DNA of 64,000 bases from Thermohalobaculum sp039822785 (GTDB lineage: Bacteria > Pseudomonadota > Alphaproteobacteria > Rhodobacterales > Rhodobacteraceae), in the NCBI GenBank assembly GCA_039822785.1, contig JBCBMO010000004.1, forward strand, positions 491,835 through 555,834. Direction: 5' to 3'. Below the pieces are notes generated by a model. That model did no database searches and was not told the DNA's origin. It saw only the letters and a list, made by a program, of their open reading frames with translations. Each line of letters begins with the position of its first letter. Position 1 is the first letter of the stretch. Below, one piece after another: positions 42,995 to 52,301 of this stretch. The position numbers and the translations under genes are program-made.

Positions 42995-44611
42995 TTAAGG
43001 CTCCGTCGCCAAATCGATCAGTGCATCTTGCCCCAGATCGGGATCTTCCTCGTAGGCGGTGACGACGCGCATGAATTGGTCCAGATCCGGGAGCAGCCGG
43101 GCCTGGCGCGCATCGTTTAGCGACTGCACCAGGACAGCGGCTTCTTCCTCGCGCGCCGCACGCTCGGTCTCCTCGGCCACGCGCACGACGGTGGTGCCAT
43201 AGGTCGCGGCGATCTCGTCATAGCGCGCCCGGATCTGCGCGACCCGGTCCCGCAGGCGCTGCAGGTCGCGCTCGCGCTGAGCCAGCTCCTCCTCGGACAG
43301 CTCGACGCGGTTCCGTTCCAAGCGCGCTTCTCGCGCCGCGAGGTTCTTCTCGAAGGCTGCCAGCACCCGGCTGTCCTGCTCCAGGAGCCGCTGCAGGAGC
43401 GCGCCGTTCTCCAGCGTCACGGCCAGGGCCCTGTCGGCGGCCTCCTCGCGCGCCTCGCGGTCGGCCAGCATCTGACCGCGCAGGGCTTGGAGCTCCGCCT
43501 TGCGGGTCTGCTCCACCTCCCGCTCGATCAGCACGTCGATAAAGGCGATGGGATCGTCGCCGACCTCCGCGCCGGCGGCGGCCCGCTGCTCCCAGAAGGC
43601 GCCCGCGCGGTCGGTCTGCGCAAGGCTCGTCATCACGTGGGTCGCCAGGACGACGCGCATGCCCAGATCGGGGCCTGCAAAGGCATTGCTGCCCTCCACG
43701 CTGAAGAATGCGTACTCGCGCCGCTGGCTGACCGAGGCCTCCGCGCCCTCGGTCCGGACCGAGCCGCCGCGGGTGATGATGCCGCCCGGCTGGCCATGGG
43801 GCCGGCCGACGACGTTCATCCGGAAGGGCTCCAGGATGACTTCCTCAACGTTGCCGATCACGTCGTGCAGGCCGAGGGCATTAGGGCGGAGCAGGCCGAT
43901 GGGGCGCACGTTGCCGCGCGAGCTTGCCTGGCCCGCGATCCAGGCGACGTCCTTGGGATCGCCCTGCCAGCCGAAGCGCGGCGCGGCGAAATCCGCGGTT
44001 TCGGCCTCCTTACCGCCGCGGGCGGCGTACTCCCACTCTTCTTCCGTCGGCAGGCGCGCAAAGCCCGGAACGCCGTTCTGATCCGGCAGGGCATCGGCGG
44101 CGTTGGCGCGCAGCCAGCCGGTCAGTGCGGCGGTCCAGGCATTGGCGTCGAACCAGCTGACGCCGGTCTTGGGGCGCGTCTGGCCGCGATTGGGGGCCGC
44201 GCAATTCTCCGGGTCCGCGACGGCGTCGTATTGGCCCTGGGTCACCTCGTAGCGACCGACCCAGTACCAGATCTCGCCGCTGTCGCCGTCGAAGAAGGAG
44301 CCGCGGACATGGGCACGACGCTGAAAGTCGATATAGCCCCGCTCGCTGTCGGGGTTGCCGATCAGGATCGGCATGTCGTCGATGGGGTCGTCCACGCTAG
44401 CCGGGGTGACCACCCGCTGAAAGGCCATGGCCCCGCCACAGGGCAGCGGCAGGATCAGATCGGCCGGGCTGGGCGCCCAGTCGCCGCGGCGCGCACGGTC
44501 CTCCTCCAGGCTGGCGGGGTCGTAGAACGCGGGCTCCCAGGTGATCTCCTGCGCTGCGGCGGGCAGGGTGAGCGCGCCGAGCGCGAGCGTCGCGAGGATA
44601 CGCCGGATCAT
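42995..44611 (-). CDS. Secreted formylglycine-generating-enzyme-like (SUMF1) protein with coiled coil
   Basis: The 538-residue protein has a signal peptide (about 1-20), then an FGE-sulfatase/SUMF1 domain (about 60-325): YEVTQGQYD (121-129), TGVSWFDANAW (149-159), RLPTEEEWEYAARGG (187-201), NALGLHDVIGNVEE (244-257) and a RGGS...GMRVV end. From about 345 to 510 follows a long Glu/Arg coiled coil. True FGEs oxidise Cys of sulfatases; many bacterial members are only structural or bind ligands, and catalytic Cys residues are not obvious here. The ATG at 44611 overlaps the permease stop (ATGA). Open frame upstream is out-of-frame reading of the permease. Confidence 0.85.
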   Translation of the reverse strand: MIRRILATLALGALTLPAAAQEITWEPAFYDPASLEEDRARRGDWAPSPADLILPLPCGGAMAFQRVVTPASVDDPIDDMPILIGNPDSERGYIDFQRRAHVRGSFFDGDSGEIWYWVGRYEVTQGQYDAVADPENCAAPNRGQTRPKTGVSWFDANAWTAALTGWLRANAADALPDQNGVPGFARLPTEEEWEYAARGGKEAETADFAAPRFGWQGDPKDVAWIAGQASSRGNVRPIGLLRPNALGLHDVIGNVEEVILEPFRMNVVGRPHGQPGGIITRGGSVRTEGAEASVSQRREYAFFSVEGSNAFAGPDLGMRVVLATHVMTSLAQTDRAGAFWEQRAAAGAEVGDDPIAFIDVLIEREVEQTRKAELQALRGQMLADREAREEAADRALAVTLENGALLQRLLEQDSRVLAAFEKNLAAREARLERNRVELSEEELAQRERDLQRLRDRVAQIRARYDEIAATYGTTVVRVAEETERAAREEEAAVLVQSLNDARQARLLPDLDQFMRVVTAYEEDPDLGQDALIDLATEP

Positions 44612-45876
44612 GTGGTATCTCCCCTGATGACGAGGGCGGGATCGCTGCGCATGGCCCTGACCGAGGCGGCGGCGGCGGCCAGGGAGGCGAGGGCGATCAT
44701 GCCAAGGATCACCGACAGAACCGTGACGGCGGGCATGACGACCAGCGTTTGGTCGGCGGACAGGCGCCCGGCGAACAACCCCTCCGCCACACCGGCGCCC
44801 AGGGCGAAGATCGCGAAGCCCGACAGCGTGCCCGTCACCGCGATCACCAGCGCCTGGATCGCCGGGAAGAGCGCCAGGCTGAGGGGCGGCACGCCAGAGA
44901 GTGCCAGGATGCTCAACGTCACCCGCTTGCGCTGCACCGAGGCCCAGAGCGAGGAGACGAGCGCCGCCGACAGGCCGATCAGCGCGGCGCCCAGGATCAC
45001 CGCCAAGGCAAGCCCTAAACTGTCGGAGAGGCCGAGGTCGCGGGCGATCCGCGCCGCCTCCGACGTGGCGACCAGGGTGAAACGATCCTCGATCCTTTGC
45101 TCCAGCGCTGCCACCTGAAAGATGTCGACGGCATAGAGGCGCATGTTCTCGTAGGAGACGATCCGTTCGGACAGGTCGTCGCCCCGGGTGATCCCATGGT
45201 GGGGCAGGGCATAGGTGTCGATGAAGGCCTCGATCTCGTCCATCAGGATGGGCGTCGCCAGCACCGCGTTGCCGTTCATCTGTCCGCGCTGCAGCACCGC
45301 GACGACATCGAGGCCGAGCCGCCAGACCTCCCGCAGGTCCTCGCCGCGCCTGACGATGGCCTCGAAGCGGTCGCCGGGACCGATGCTCAGCCGCCGGGCG
45401 AGGCTGTGCGAGAGCGCGACCTGCTCGCCGGTGACCACCAGCCCGGCCGGCAGGAGCGGATCGCCGGGACCGGTCGGCTGAAGGCGTGCTTCCTCGAAGC
45501 GCCGCGACGTCTCGCTGCGCAGGGTGACCGTGCGGGCCAGGGAGCGGGTCGCGGGCTCGACGAAGCCGGTCTCGGGCCAGGCGCGGATCTCCTCCATATC
45601 CTCCGGTGTCAGCGCGTGGTTCCCCTGGATACTGATCTGAACCGTCGCCGGATCGCGGTTGAGGGTGTCGGTTAGGGTCTCGGTCACCCCGGCCTTGACG
45701 CCCATCAGGATCAGCAGCGGCGCCAGCACCCCGGCGATCAGGGCCGCGGTACAAAGAAAATGCAGCCGGTCCCGGTTCAGGTCCGCCATCGCGAGGCGGC
45801 CGGAGAGCAGGATCGCGCGCCCTGTCGCCGTGCGCTCGATCCAGGCCTGAGCCGCCGCCAGGGCCGGGCGGATCAT
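44608..45876 (-). CDS. ABC transporter permease, FtsX/LolC-MacB-like
   Basis: The 422-residue protein has one membrane helix after a short N-terminal part (about 40-60), a large periplasmic domain (about 65-275) and three C-terminal helices (about 285-310, 330-360, 385-410), the layout of FtsX/MacB/LolC permeases, which act mechanically on periplasmic partners rather than moving substrate through the membrane. It overlaps the ATPase gene upstream and the SUMF1-like gene downstream, both by four bases. Partners in this operon (vWA and FGE-like secreted proteins) could be its periplasmic targets. N-terminal residues 1-39 are atypically soluble. Confidence 0.85.
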   Translation of the reverse strand: MIRPALAAAQAWIERTATGRAILLSGRLAMADLNRDRLHFLCTAALIAGVLAPLLILMGVKAGVTETLTDTLNRDPATVQISIQGNHALTPEDMEEIRAWPETGFVEPATRSLARTVTLRSETSRRFEEARLQPTGPGDPLLPAGLVVTGEQVALSHSLARRLSIGPGDRFEAIVRRGEDLREVWRLGLDVVAVLQRGQMNGNAVLATPILMDEIEAFIDTYALPHHGITRGDDLSERIVSYENMRLYAVDIFQVAALEQRIEDRFTLVATSEAARIARDLGLSDSLGLALAVILGAALIGLSAALVSSLWASVQRKRVTLSILALSGVPPLSLALFPAIQALVIAVTGTLSGFAIFALGAGVAEGLFAGRLSADQTLVVMPAVTVLSVILGMIALASLAAAAASVRAMRSDPALVIRGDTT

Positions 45877-46622
45877 GCCGAGCGCTCCACCGTCGAGCGG
45901 GTGAGCTTGCGGCCATCGTGCAGCGCATGGCGCTCGACCGCCATGTGCACCACCTCGATGCCCGTGGCCTTGACCAGGTCATGGTCGTGGCTGGCCATCA
46001 CGACCGCACTGCCCAGCCCTTCGGCGGTTTGAACCAACAGACGCATCACGCTCTCTGCCACGTCCGGATCGAGCGCGCCCGTCGGTTCGTCGGCAACAAT
46101 CAGCTGCGGCCGATGCGCCAGGGCGCGCACGATGGCCGCACGCTGGCGCTGACCGACCGAGAGGGTCTCGGGGAAGGCATGCTCGACCTCCGACAGCTCC
46201 AGGTCGCGCAGCAGGGTGGTGATGAAGCCCGGATCCTCGCGCCCTGCGAGCTGTTGGCTGAGCTCGGCGTTCTGGCGCACCGTCAGAAAGGTCGGCAGGG
46301 CGCCGGTCTGGAGGATGAAGCCGATGCCCCGGGCACGCAGGGCGGCCAAACGCTCACGGTCCGACCGGCGCCAGAGGGCGATGAGATCTTCGCCCTCGAA
46401 GCGGAACCGGCCGCGGCCATGGACCCGCTGGGTGGGCGGTGCGGCGAGGGCGATCAGCTCGAGAAAGGTGCTCTTGCCGCAGCCGCTGCGCCCGAGCACC
46501 GCGATGATCTCGCCGCGCTCGACCGTGAACGACGGCACGGCGAGTTCGAAGACCCGTTCCGCGCCTGCCCGTTCCTTGGCGATCCCTGCGACGACCAGGG
46601 GCGGCACCCGCCCCGTGGTCAC
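45873..46622 (-). CDS. ABC transporter ATPase, LolD/MacB-like
   Basis: The 249-residue protein has Walker A GRSGCGKST (44-52), a Q-loop FILQTGALP, signature LSVGQRQR (in place of LSGGQ), Walker B LIVADEPTG and an H-loop ASHDHD. It belongs to the LolD/FtsE/MacB group of MacB-type transporters and pairs with the next permease gene. Start is a GTG overlapping the vWA gene's stop (GTGA). The G-to-V change in the signature may lower or alter ATP turnover and is worth noting; otherwise all motifs are intact. Confidence 0.92.
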   Translation of the reverse strand: MTTGRVPPLVVAGIAKERAGAERVFELAVPSFTVERGEIIAVLGRSGCGKSTFLELIALAAPPTQRVHGRGRFRFEGEDLIALWRRSDRERLAALRARGIGFILQTGALPTFLTVRQNAELSQQLAGREDPGFITTLLRDLELSEVEHAFPETLSVGQRQRAAIVRALAHRPQLIVADEPTGALDPDVAESVMRLLVQTAEGLGSAVVMASHDHDLVKATGIEVVHMAVERHALHDGRKLTRSTVERSA

Positions 46623-48577
46623 GGCAGATCGTAGAGCGGCATGGCGAAGACCCGCTCCCCGTCCGGCGCGCCGGGATTGACCTCGATCCAGAGGTTCTCG
46701 GCAGCGTCGTAGCGGCGATAGAGCGCCAGCTTCGCCTGCAAGCCGTCGATCACCTCGCGCTGCAGCGCTCCACCGTTGACCCAGGTGTCCCGGTCGATGG
46801 TCAGAAGGCGGGAGCGATAGGGCAGGCGCTCCATGAACTCGCCGAAGGCTTCGCCCAGCGTCTCGAACTCCGAATTGGTGAGCACGTCGGGGTTTTGCGA
46901 CATGCGCGCCATGGCGCCCTGAAGCTGATCGAAGAAATCGCCCGCATTGCCGCCGCTCCGGGTGTCCTCACCCGCGCTGATCGCCGCCTGAACCACATCG
47001 GACAGCGTCGAAAGCTCGTTCTTGGTGATCAGCAGGCGCGGCTCCAGCGCGACGATCGAGGCATCCTCGATCGAGGCATCGGCAGTCCAGGCTTCGAAGA
47101 CATCCGGCGCGCCGCCCCCCTCCGTCTCCCCCAGGAAGGCAAGCTGCATGGCCAGCGTCACCCGGGCGAGTGCGGCTTCCTCCTCGGTCTCCGCCTCCTC
47201 CGGGTTCGCGAGTTCGCCGTTCATCGCGTCCTCAACCGCGGAGGTCACGAACTCCGCGATCCTGTTGACTTGCGCCGAATAACTGGCCGCGTCGCCCTCC
47301 TCGATGGGGTAGTAGAGCACGTCCTGACCGAACCGGGAGAGCTTGCGATACTCGCGCTCGGCATAGGCGTGGTTCGCGCGGCCTTCCTGCGTCTGGAGGT
47401 GGATGGTAGAGATGGAGGCGCCTGCACTGGTGGTGGCGAAGGAGTTGATGCCCTCGGCGTTGTCGTCCAACAGGGCGTTTGCATCGCCCGGCGCCTTCGG
47501 CCCGGCATCGGTCAGCAGGATGATGTACTTCCCGCCAAAGCCGCGGTCGGTCCAGGGGATGTCGCGCAGGGCCTTGTCGACGGCCGCGATGCTGTCCTCG
47601 TTGAACCCCGGCGTGTTGACCCGGGCCACCTCCATCGCGCGCAGGGTATCGACGACGGGCTGCTGGTCTTCCCGCCGCTCCAGCGGCAGGTACTCCTTCA
47701 CTCGGTACTCGATCCCGTCGGCCGCCGCCGGGTTGTCGCGGAAACCGTAGATCCCGAAGTTGATGCGGCTGCCGAGCTCATTTGCTCGGATCTGCTGCAC
47801 CAGCGCGGCCATCGCCTCCGCTGCCTCGTCGATGTAGGGCTGCATCGACTGCGTGGTGTCGATCAGAAAGACGATCCCGGCCTGGTAGTTCACGATCCCG
47901 CCGGTCTCGTTCTCCTCTGCCTCCTGCAGCGGCAGCGAGGCGACCTTAAGCTGGAGGTAGGGCTCAACCGACTGCGGGTGAAGCTCGTCCAGCCAGTCGA
48001 GGATCGGCAGAATGTAGAACTCCTGCTCGACGTCGATATGCACCTCCGGCTCGACCGAGACGACGCCCCCTTCGCTCGGTTCAGTCGAGACGCTGCCGTC
48101 CTCGGCCGCCTGTGCGGCTGCCGCCACCGCAGCCTCGCGGTAGGCCTGGGCGGTCGAAACCGGGGCCTGGAGGTTGAGCAGGGTGTCCAGCGCCTCCTTG
48201 CTCTCGAAGAGGAGCTGGCGCTCGCGCCCCGCGGGGTTGGTGAAGGCGGCGACGATGTTCTGCTTCCACTCGACGACCGCATCGGCCCGCACCCAACCCT
48301 GCGGCGTGCCGCGGGCCGAGGGGCCTACCTCGACGAATTCGCCCTCGCGCGCGAACACATAGAGCGGTTGGAAGGCGGCGAAGTCCCCCTCCCGCCCGCC
48401 GCCGGGGCTGAGGCTGAAGGTGGCGCCGGGTCGCGTCAGGACCCGCTCGAAGATCGTGCTCGTCCCCTCCTGGATCAGGGGCTGGCGGTTCTGTGCCTCG
48501 GCAGGTGCCGGCAGGGAAGCGCCGGCCAGGATGCAGGCAGCCGCCAGGAAAGGTCTCAGCGTCGTCGCGGTGATCAT
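46619..48577 (-). CDS. Secreted von Willebrand factor A protein with SH3-like domain
   Basis: The 652-residue protein has a signal peptide (about 1-28), an SH3-like domain (about 40-105: TRPGATFSLSPG, LYVFAREGEFVEVG, GWVRADAVVEW), then a vWA domain from about 230 with an intact MIDAS start (DTTQS 240-244) and a later LLTDAGP motif. The last 200 residues are helical. vWA domains bind metal-dependent ligands, here in the periplasm. It overlaps the preceding membrane protein gene and the ABC ATPase gene by four bases each, so it is in the operon. A link to SrfB/SrfC through the membrane proteins is inferred. Confidence 0.87.
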   Translation of the reverse strand: MITATTLRPFLAAACILAGASLPAPAEAQNRQPLIQEGTSTIFERVLTRPGATFSLSPGGGREGDFAAFQPLYVFAREGEFVEVGPSARGTPQGWVRADAVVEWKQNIVAAFTNPAGRERQLLFESKEALDTLLNLQAPVSTAQAYREAAVAAAAQAAEDGSVSTEPSEGGVVSVEPEVHIDVEQEFYILPILDWLDELHPQSVEPYLQLKVASLPLQEAEENETGGIVNYQAGIVFLIDTTQSMQPYIDEAAEAMAALVQQIRANELGSRINFGIYGFRDNPAAADGIEYRVKEYLPLERREDQQPVVDTLRAMEVARVNTPGFNEDSIAAVDKALRDIPWTDRGFGGKYIILLTDAGPKAPGDANALLDDNAEGINSFATTSAGASISTIHLQTQEGRANHAYAEREYRKLSRFGQDVLYYPIEEGDAASYSAQVNRIAEFVTSAVEDAMNGELANPEEAETEEEAALARVTLAMQLAFLGETEGGGAPDVFEAWTADASIEDASIVALEPRLLITKNELSTLSDVVQAAISAGEDTRSGGNAGDFFDQLQGAMARMSQNPDVLTNSEFETLGEAFGEFMERLPYRSRLLTIDRDTWVNGGALQREVIDGLQAKLALYRRYDAAENLWIEVNPGAPDGERVFAMPLYDLP

Positions 48578-49650
48578 TGCCTCGCCCTCGAACACTCTTC
48601 TTCGAACATCAAACGCTGCGCCGTGTCGGTCCGTCCCGACCCGCGCTCGCACAGCGCCGCCAGCGCGGCCGGCCCATCCGCCGCCCCCGCCGCAATCGCA
48701 CGCTGGTAGAACTGCGCCGCCGTCCCCGGCTTCGCCGTGAGCGCGGTGCCAAAGGGCGCCTCGACCTCGGCATCGTAGTACTGTCCGAAGGCTAGGAGGG
48801 CATCCGGATCTTCATGGGTGACCAGCGCTTCCCAGACGGTGAAGCGGAAGCTCTCGTCCTCACAGTCGGCCAGCAGGGTATGCAGCGCCTCGGTCGGGCT
48901 CCATGCCTCCGAGGCCGCGGCGATGCCGGCCATGTCGCAGGTCAGCGGGGGGCTGGAGAGCGAGGCGGCGAAGCGCCTGAGGTCGTCGTAGAAGACCCCG
49001 ATAGCCACCGCGGCCAGGGCGGCAACGGCCAGGAGGCCGAGCGGCAGGAGCAAGCGCGATCCGCCCTTTTTGTCGTCCTTATCCTGCTCGGGCTCAGGGT
49101 CGGGCGTTGGCGGGGGCGGCTCCGGCGTATCAAACCCCGGCGCGGGCTCGGGTGCAGGCTCCGGCTCGCGGTTCACGACAGGCGTCGGCTTGGGCGCGGG
49201 CGGAGGTGGCGGCGGGGCCGGCGCGGGCTTCGGCTCGGGCGGCTGGGCGCCCGCCTCGTCCCTCAGCGAGATCACCGGCTCTTCCTCGCTGGTCGCGGCG
49301 TCCAGGCCGACGCCTGCCGCGGCGCCCGGCGATGGCAGGACTTCCTCGGGCCAGGTCGCACGAGAGGGGGCCGCCAGGCTCACCGCCTCGACCTCCAGCA
49401 CGGTGAAGGTCTCGATCCGATCCACGACCGAGGGGCCTACCATCAAGGTCAGACCGCTGCCCGATGGCGAGGCGGGGAAGGGGCCCAGCTCCGCCCGGCT
49501 CGCCTGCCAGCCGCGCGGGCCGAGGTACTGATCGTCCTCCAGCCGCTTGACGACCAGGCTCGCCTCCGCCGCGCCGGGCGCCTGGGGGAAGGTTACCAAC
49601 GCATAGCCGCCATAGGCGTGCTTGGGATCCGGACTGATCTCAACCGGCAT
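48574..49650 (-). CDS. Proline-rich membrane-anchored protein of the Srf locus
   Basis: The 358-residue protein has a soluble N-terminal beta-type domain (about 1-100), a Pro-rich linker (about 135-190), a Lys/Gly stretch, one membrane helix (about 199-221) and a helical C-terminal domain with several Cys and AAQFYQRAIAAGAADGPAALAALCERG, a Sel1/TPR-like repeat. The N-terminus would face the cytoplasm, where SrfC should act. Its ATG lies eleven bases inside the end of srfC and its stop overlaps the vWA gene start, so it links the cytoplasmic and the periplasmic gene groups. Family not recognised. Confidence 0.72.
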   Translation of the reverse strand: MPVEISPDPKHAYGGYALVTFPQAPGAAEASLVVKRLEDDQYLGPRGWQASRAELGPFPASPSGSGLTLMVGPSVVDRIETFTVLEVEAVSLAAPSRATWPEEVLPSPGAAAGVGLDAATSEEEPVISLRDEAGAQPPEPKPAPAPPPPPPAPKPTPVVNREPEPAPEPAPGFDTPEPPPPTPDPEPEQDKDDKKGGSRLLLPLGLLAVAALAAVAIGVFYDDLRRFAASLSSPPLTCDMAGIAAASEAWSPTEALHTLLADCEDESFRFTVWEALVTHEDPDALLAFGQYYDAEVEAPFGTALTAKPGTAAQFYQRAIAAGAADGPAALAALCERGSGRTDTAQRLMFEEECSRARQ

Positions 49651-52279
49651 AATTGCCCCCGGAGGCGGTGAGAACGCGAGCGATCAGGCTGCCCAACCGC
49701 TCGTTCTGCTCCACGTCGACCGTACCGCTGTCCGTCGCCTTCGCGTTGCCCTCGTACATGGCGTAAAGCGCGAAGCTCCAGTCCGTGAGGTAGCGCTCGC
49801 TGGACTGGCGCGGCTGATCCGGCAGGTCGATGGCCGAAAAGCGTATTCCTTCGGAGCTGAAGACCGGTCGGCTGCCCTGGTCGCTTTCGACGACCGGCCG
49901 CTCGCTCTCTTCCGCCAGCGCGGTCCCCAGGGTCCCGACGAAACGGTTGATCCGCTCCGCCGCGACGACCGAGGCAAGGCCCGCCCGCGCCTCGACGCTG
50001 TCGGCAAAGCGCCATTGGCCGAGCTCGTCGCAGATGACCTTTTTGAGATCCAACCGGCGGGCGGCGGCGGTCAGTTCGCCGACCAGATGCGCCACATCGC
50101 GCTGGCCGAGGTGGAACATCGTCTCCAGGTCGTCGCGCTCGGCGAACTCCTGCATCCGCTCGCTCCAGACCTCCAGGGCCCGGTCGGCTTGGAACTCCTC
50201 CAGCGTCATGCCGCGGTTGCGCTCGGGCTTCTCCGCGCGTTCCGGCGCCGCACGGCCGGGACGCGGCCGACCGGGGCGCGGCCGCTCGGTATTCGTGCCG
50301 TTCGCCGTGTTCACGATGCGCACGCCCTCGGGCACGCTGTCGATGCGCGCCGCAATATCGCCGGGCTGCACCATCAGTTCCTCGACCAGCTGACCGAAAG
50401 CCCGCTCGTCGAAGGCGGCCTCGATGCTGTCGATGGCCGCGTCGGCGGCCTCCCGCGATGCCGCCAGCCGCTCCTGGATATCGCCCGAGACGTGGAAGCG
50501 GCGCAGGCTCTGCTCCAGCACCGAGGCGATCTTGTTGAGCTGCTCGCCGACCTGGCGCGCCTTGATCTCGCGCCGGCAGACCGGGGCCATCTTCTGCACC
50601 AGATAGTCGATGCCCCCGTCGTTCAGCGCCATCGCGGCATCCCAGGCGGCACCGGGATCGGAGAAGTGGCGCTGCACATGCGACGAGGCCAGGCAGCCCG
50701 TCTTGAGTTCGGTCACCCGGCTGACCTTGTGGTCGAGGATCTCGATCTCACGCCCGTCGATGTATTTGATGATGTGCTCGGCCGGGTAGTTGGGGTTGCG
50801 CAACCAGTAGGCGTTCTGGAAGGGCCGCCCGTCGGCCCAGTTGTTCGGCCAGGCCTCCGGCATCTTGCCGAAGGGGTCGATCAAAGACGCCTCCATCCGT
50901 CGCTCGAACCGGGTCGAAGCATCGTCGCTGGAGCCCGCACTATCGGCGAGGTGCATGTCGAACTTGGTCAGCACGAAGAAGAGCAGACAGGTCGCCCGCG
51001 CCCGTTCCTCGGCCGAGTTGCCATGCGTCGCCGCCACCCAGTCCGTGATCAGGTGGGGCAGGTCGGTCACCTCCATGTTGCTCGGCGGAATGCAGAGCAG
51101 CATGGAGGTGATCTCCTGCTCGGCGACGTAGCGGTCGAAGAGATAGGCGACCTTGCCGCGCAAAAAGCAGTTCTTGAGCGGGCTGTCGGCCTCGGCGAGC
51201 TGACGCTCGATGGAGTTCTCAAAGCGCGCACGGGCGCCGGGGAAGTCGAGCAGGTCCGTCTGATCGAAGATGTCCCAGGGCTTCTGGTCCATGGGCATGA
51301 TCATCTCGGCCGTCAACGCGGTGACGTAAGGCCTTGGCAGAGAGGCTTCCTTGCCGTCCGGCGCACGCAGCTTGATCGGGTCGCCGTGATCGCCGGCGCC
51401 GTCCAGGCCGCCCAGGGCCTTGACGTCGACGATGCTGTTCTCGCGCGGGTCACCGTCGATCGACTTGTCGTTGATCGCGGTGATGGGCGCGAAGGCCTCG
51501 GTCGGGTTGCCGAGGGTCGAGAGCGCTTGGGCGAGGTTGGCATAGAGCTTCGCGAAGGCCTCGTGACGCCCCCAGAGCAGTGCGAGGAACTGGGCGCGGT
51601 CGCTGATGGACAGAAGCGGCGCGATCTCCGCTGCGGGGTCCCAAAAGCCGCGCAGGTTCGCGACATAGGCGATCTTGGAGAAGCCCTTTTCGAAGTACTC
51701 CTGGATCTCCCAGACCTCGTCGCCGGTGATCCCGCCGGTGGGCTGTGCCGCGCAGCGCCCGCGGAACTTCTCCACCAGCGCCTTGATCTCCTCCGGCTCC
51801 GGCGGGGCCTCGGAGTTGTCGCCGTCCATGAGGAAGGTGTTCGCCAGCACCCGGGCTACGTCGGCCTCGGACAACAGGCGCAGGTGCACCGGATAGCCCG
51901 GCGGGGTCTGGGTTTTGTGGATCGTGAAGCGGGTCACCAGACCGGTCGATTCGCCCTCACCCTCCGGGTTGATCTCGCTGATGAACTTCAGCCGGCCGTT
52001 GGGATCGTCGAACTGGCTGAACAGATCGCCGTCCTTGGGGCGCGCGAGCACCGAGACCAGGAAGGATTTACCGGCCTGACTTGGGCCGTAGACGCTGACC
52101 GCCATGGGCCGCTGGGCGGCCGCCGAGAGCTTGCGCGCCCGCGCCGCGATGCGCCGACACTCCCGCGTCAGCGCCGAACGTTCGGTGCCCACGGTCTTCT
52201 CGTTCGCCGCATCGTTCATCCAGGAAATCGCTTCCAAAGCGACTTCCGCCACCTCCGAGCAGGCGTCAGCGAGTTGCAT
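49640..52279 (-). CDS. srfC: Virulence factor SrfC-like P-loop protein
   Basis: The 879-residue protein has a helical start and a Walker A GPSQAGKS (65-72) typical of SrfC, followed by a long region resembling dynamin/septin-type GTPases: FDQTDLLDFPGAR matches a Walker B/G3-type DxxG segment and LTKFD a G4-like element. SrfC of Salmonella is encoded with SrfA and SrfB; its function is not established. No signal or membrane segment is present, so it is cytoplasmic. A Pro/Arg-rich linker lies near 690-720. It starts 22 bases after srfB. Confidence 0.85.
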   Translation of the reverse strand: MQLADACSEVAEVALEAISWMNDAANEKTVGTERSALTRECRRIAARARKLSAAAQRPMAVSVYGPSQAGKSFLVSVLARPKDGDLFSQFDDPNGRLKFISEINPEGEGESTGLVTRFTIHKTQTPPGYPVHLRLLSEADVARVLANTFLMDGDNSEAPPEPEEIKALVEKFRGRCAAQPTGGITGDEVWEIQEYFEKGFSKIAYVANLRGFWDPAAEIAPLLSISDRAQFLALLWGRHEAFAKLYANLAQALSTLGNPTEAFAPITAINDKSIDGDPRENSIVDVKALGGLDGAGDHGDPIKLRAPDGKEASLPRPYVTALTAEMIMPMDQKPWDIFDQTDLLDFPGARARFENSIERQLAEADSPLKNCFLRGKVAYLFDRYVAEQEITSMLLCIPPSNMEVTDLPHLITDWVAATHGNSAEERARATCLLFFVLTKFDMHLADSAGSSDDASTRFERRMEASLIDPFGKMPEAWPNNWADGRPFQNAYWLRNPNYPAEHIIKYIDGREIEILDHKVSRVTELKTGCLASSHVQRHFSDPGAAWDAAMALNDGGIDYLVQKMAPVCRREIKARQVGEQLNKIASVLEQSLRRFHVSGDIQERLAASREAADAAIDSIEAAFDERAFGQLVEELMVQPGDIAARIDSVPEGVRIVNTANGTNTERPRPGRPRPGRAAPERAEKPERNRGMTLEEFQADRALEVWSERMQEFAERDDLETMFHLGQRDVAHLVGELTAAARRLDLKKVICDELGQWRFADSVEARAGLASVVAAERINRFVGTLGTALAEESERPVVESDQGSRPVFSSEGIRFSAIDLPDQPRQSSERYLTDWSFALYAMYEGNAKATDSGTVDVEQNERLGSLIARVLTASGGNYAG

Positions 52280-52301
52280 GGGTCAAAGTCCTCGTCGTCC
52301 G

